Positions 4,728 through 7,014 of a DNA stretch of 7,014 nucleotides are shown piece by piece (the first letter of the stretch is position 1; each line of letters begins with the position of its first letter). The translations under genes and the position numbers were made by a program. The notes under the pieces were generated by a model, which was not told the origin of the DNA, searched no databases, and saw only the letters and a list, made by a program, of their open reading frames with translations. The stretch is taken from contig CADBPP010000136.1 of the NCBI GenBank assembly GCA_902796565.1, positions 1-7,014 on the forward strand, read 5' to 3'. This DNA is from an uncultured Eubacteriales bacterium (lineage in GTDB: Bacteria; Bacillota; Clostridia; Eubacteriales; Anaerofustaceae).

Positions 4728-6866
4728 ATGAGTGTTTTAACTGATCTGATCTATGGCGGAAGCGACGCAGTTGCCGGCCTTACAGAAGGCGCTGTGAACG
4801 ATGCCATAGCGAAGTACGGTGAGGACTACAAGGTAGCATATCCCAACACCGCTTACTTCCTCCCCACGATCTTCGCGGCGACCGGAGTAAAGGTGGAAAA
4901 GCTGGGAGACCTTCCCGCATGCGTGGGAGTGCTCAAGAGCCTCATCTCCCATGAGGAGGACCTGGGCCAGGCGCTGAACGCCGGCCTTGCCACCGCAGTC
5001 GGAGCTGAGATCCTGGAAGCCCTCAAATATCTCGGAGGAGCCGATCCCTACGCGGATGAGCCCGGCATCGGATTCGTTCCCGATCCCGTCATCCGTTCCC
5101 TGGGCGTCCCCCTCGTTACCGGAGACATCCCCGGAGTAGCCGTCGTTCTCGGCTGCGCCGATGAGGCCAAGAGCGTGGGAGACATAGTTAAGAGCTATCA
5201 GTCAAAGGGACTGATTACCTTCCTCGTGGGAAAGGTCATCGACCAGTGCGTCGAAGCGGGAGTCAAGATGGGCCTCGACTACAGAGTAGTTCCCCTCGGA
5301 TATGATGTGACCTCCGTCATCCATGTCGTTACCGTCGCCATAAGGGCAGCCCTTATCTTCGGCAACATCCAGGGCGGAGATCTCGCTGGACTTCTCGACT
5401 ACACCAAGAACCGTGTTCCCGCTTTCGTGAACACCTTCGGTGAGATCGACAGCGTGGTGGTATCAGCAGGCGCCGGAGCGATCGCCCTCGGATTCCCCGT
5501 GATCGTGGACATCGACCTGGGAGAGAACCAGGTGCCCGGAGCTCTGGAGAGCGTTCTGGATCACACCAAGACCGTCGAGAGGAGCCTTGAGCTGAGAAAC
5601 ATCAAGATCAAGCACACCGAGATCGATATCCCCGTAGCCTTCGCGGCGTCCTTCGAGGGAGAGATCGTGCGCCGCAACGACATGCATCTTGAGATCAACG
5701 GAGAAAAGGTGCCCACCTGCGAGCTGCTGCTGATGAGAGACGCCGATGTCATCACCGATCACAAGATCGAGGTCATCGGACCCGAACTGGATGGGGAGCC
5801 CCCCGTATATCTGCCCCTTGCCACCATCGTCGAGGTGTACGGCAAGAAGATGCAGGAAGACTTCGAGCCCGTTATCGAGAGAAAGATCCACGGATGGCTC
5901 AACTGCATCGACGGTGTCATGCATACAGGCCAGAGAGACATCTTCCGTATCAGGATCACCAAGGACGCTGTTGCCGCAGGCTTCAAGCTCCATCACCTGG
6001 GAGAAGTCATCTACACGATGCTGATGAACGAGTTCGGTTCAGTCGTTGACAAGTGCCAGGTCACACTGGTCACCGACGAGGCAAAGGTACAGGAGATCCT
6101 TGACAAGGTCGCCCGTCCCAAGTATGAAGCCAGAGACGAGAGAGTCTCCAACATGACCGATGAGGGCGTGGATACCTTCTACACCTGCATCCTCTGCCAG
6201 AGCTTCTCACCCAGCCACGTATGCATCGTCACCCCGGAGAGACTGGGTCTGTGCGGTGCCGTTTCCTGGCTTGACGCAAAGGCTACATTTGAGCTGGATC
6301 CCTCCGGACCGAGCCAGCCCATCGTCAAGGGCGAAGCCCTGGACGAGAGGGTCGGCAGCTGGGAGTCCGTCAACGAAGCTGTCCACAAGTATTCCCAGGG
6401 AGCCCTTGAGAAAGTCACGCTGTACTCCATCATGGAAGACCCGATGACCTCCTGCGGATGCTTCGAGTGCATCTGCGGCATCGAGCCCATGTCCAACGGA
6501 GTCATAGTCGTCAACCGTGAATTCGCGGGACTCACTCCTCTCGGAATGAGCTTCGGAGACCTCGCCTCCATGACCGGCGGCGGAGTCCAGACCCCCGGTT
6601 TCATGGGCCACGGCAAGAACTTCATCTCCTCCAAGAAGTTCATGGCGGCCGACGGCGGTGTCGAGCGTATCGTATGGATGCCCAAGGCACTGAAGGAGAC
6701 CGTCGCGGAGAAGCTCAACGCCACAGCGAAGGCTCTCTACGGCATCGACAACTTCACCGACATGATCGGCGATGAGGAGACCGCTCCCGACGAGGAGACG
6801 CTGTACGCGTTCCTCACCGAGAAGGGACATCCCGCGCTGGGAATGGATCCTCTCATGAACGAGTGA
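4728..6866 (+). CDS. acsB: Acetyl-CoA synthase, A-cluster subunit of CODH/ACS
   Basis: This 712-residue enzyme condenses CO, the methyl group from CFeSP and CoA into acetyl-CoA. The N-terminal part (about 1-310) is the Rossmann-type domain that docks on CO dehydrogenase and carries the CO channel in bacterial ACS. A middle domain follows, and a C-terminal domain (about 485-712) holds the A-cluster. All ligands are present. Cys487, Cys490, Cys499 and Cys509 (in FYTCILCQSF, HVCIVTPERLGLCGAVSW) match Cys506/509/518/528 of Moorella, and Cys576-Gly-Cys578 matches Cys595/597, which hold the distal nickel. Phe493 occupies the position of Moorella Phe512. The C-terminal KGHPALGMDPLM is typical. An in-frame stop at 4704-4706 and AAAGGA (4713-4718) fix the start, so the N-terminus is about 18 residues shorter than in Moorella. 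Two further cysteines, 581 and 583, follow the Cys-Gly-Cys motif. Confidence 0.97.
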   Translation: MSVLTDLIYGGSDAVAGLTEGAVNDAIAKYGEDYKVAYPNTAYFLPTIFAATGVKVEKLGDLPACVGVLKSLISHEEDLGQALNAGLATAVGAEILEALKYLGGADPYADEPGIGFVPDPVIRSLGVPLVTGDIPGVAVVLGCADEAKSVGDIVKSYQSKGLITFLVGKVIDQCVEAGVKMGLDYRVVPLGYDVTSVIHVVTVAIRAALIFGNIQGGDLAGLLDYTKNRVPAFVNTFGEIDSVVVSAGAGAIALGFPVIVDIDLGENQVPGALESVLDHTKTVERSLELRNIKIKHTEIDIPVAFAASFEGEIVRRNDMHLEINGEKVPTCELLLMRDADVITDHKIEVIGPELDGEPPVYLPLATIVEVYGKKMQEDFEPVIERKIHGWLNCIDGVMHTGQRDIFRIRITKDAVAAGFKLHHLGEVIYTMLMNEFGSVVDKCQVTLVTDEAKVQEILDKVARPKYEARDERVSNMTDEGVDTFYTCILCQSFSPSHVCIVTPERLGLCGAVSWLDAKATFELDPSGPSQPIVKGEALDERVGSWESVNEAVHKYSQGALEKVTLYSIMEDPMTSCGCFECICGIEPMSNGVIVVNREFAGLTPLGMSFGDLASMTGGGVQTPGFMGHGKNFISSKKFMAADGGVERIVWMPKALKETVAEKLNATAKALYGIDNFTDMIGDEETAPDEETLYAFLTEKGHPALGMDPLMNE

Positions 6867-6905
6867 TACGGGAGCCGTAAGGACCATCCGTAATATAAAA
6901 GCTTT

Positions 6906-6940
6906 CAGCCCCTGCCGTTCTGCGGCAGGGGCTGTTTCTG
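6906..6940 (+). terminator. Intrinsic terminator after acsB
   Basis: CAGCCCCTGCCG (6906-6917) and CGGCAGGGGCTG (6923-6934) form a perfect 12-bp GC-rich stem with a TTCTG loop, followed by TTTCTG. It begins 40 bases after the acsB stop and closes the cluster. The opposite strand reads AAAGCTTTTATATTA after the same stem, so it may also stop transcription coming from the right. A small 5-bp hairpin, TACGG (6867-6871) with CCGTA (6875-6879), lies between the stop codon and this terminator. Confidence 0.85.
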
Positions 6941-7014
6941 TCCCGGGTTGCGGGCCGCCGAGGTTTCCGTCGGATAAGACCGGACAGACGATATGTTTTT
7001 TGGTTTTCTGTATC

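Noticed and set aside
6207..6887. Long minus-strand open frame (226 residues) opposite the end of acsB
   Set aside because: It is antisense to the conserved A-cluster domain, shows no recognisable motif and is explained by the GC-rich third positions of acsB. The same applies to the minus-strand frames at 5463-5996 and 6179-6724.

Overview
The window comes from an anaerobic, probably acetogenic bacterium, most likely a moderately GC-rich member of the Clostridia (Bacillota). The basis is a set of Wood-Ljungdahl (reductive acetyl-CoA) carbonyl-branch genes, clear sigma-A-type promoters, strong GGGAGG-type ribosome binding sites and a zinc-type ribosomal protein L31. The genus cannot be read from the sequence. 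All confidently called genes lie on the plus strand.

Left part (1-707): the last 23 codons, stop included, of an upstream gene whose product seems to end in a hydrophobic segment and a basic tail. It is followed by a consensus promoter, rpmE (ribosomal protein L31) and a strong intrinsic terminator. A stretch of about 305 bases without a gene comes next. It holds two weaker stem-loops, then a second good promoter and a short structured leader that begin the next transcription unit.

Main part (708-6866): five co-directional genes in the order cooC (or acsF)-acsD-acsC-acsE-acsB. AcsE moves the methyl group of methyl-tetrahydrofolate to the cobalt of the corrinoid iron-sulfur protein (AcsC/AcsD). 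AcsB joins that methyl group with CO and CoA at its nickel A-cluster to make acetyl-CoA. The CooC-type ATPase presumably inserts or delivers nickel during maturation of ACS and/or CO dehydrogenase. The diagnostic metal ligands of AcsC and AcsB are all present, so the pathway segment looks intact. The gene for the CO dehydrogenase subunit (acsA/cooS) and the corrinoid activator acsV are not in the window. A perfect 10-bp hairpin lies between acsE and acsB, and an AT-rich gap with a possible weak promoter lies between cooC and acsD; both are candidate points for setting subunit ratios.

Right end (6867-7014): a 12-bp stem-loop terminator closes the cluster. The last 75 or so bases show no recognisable gene. 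I found no mobile element, CRISPR array, RNA gene or clearly new system. The content is a well-known pathway with a few regulatory and sequence details worth checking.
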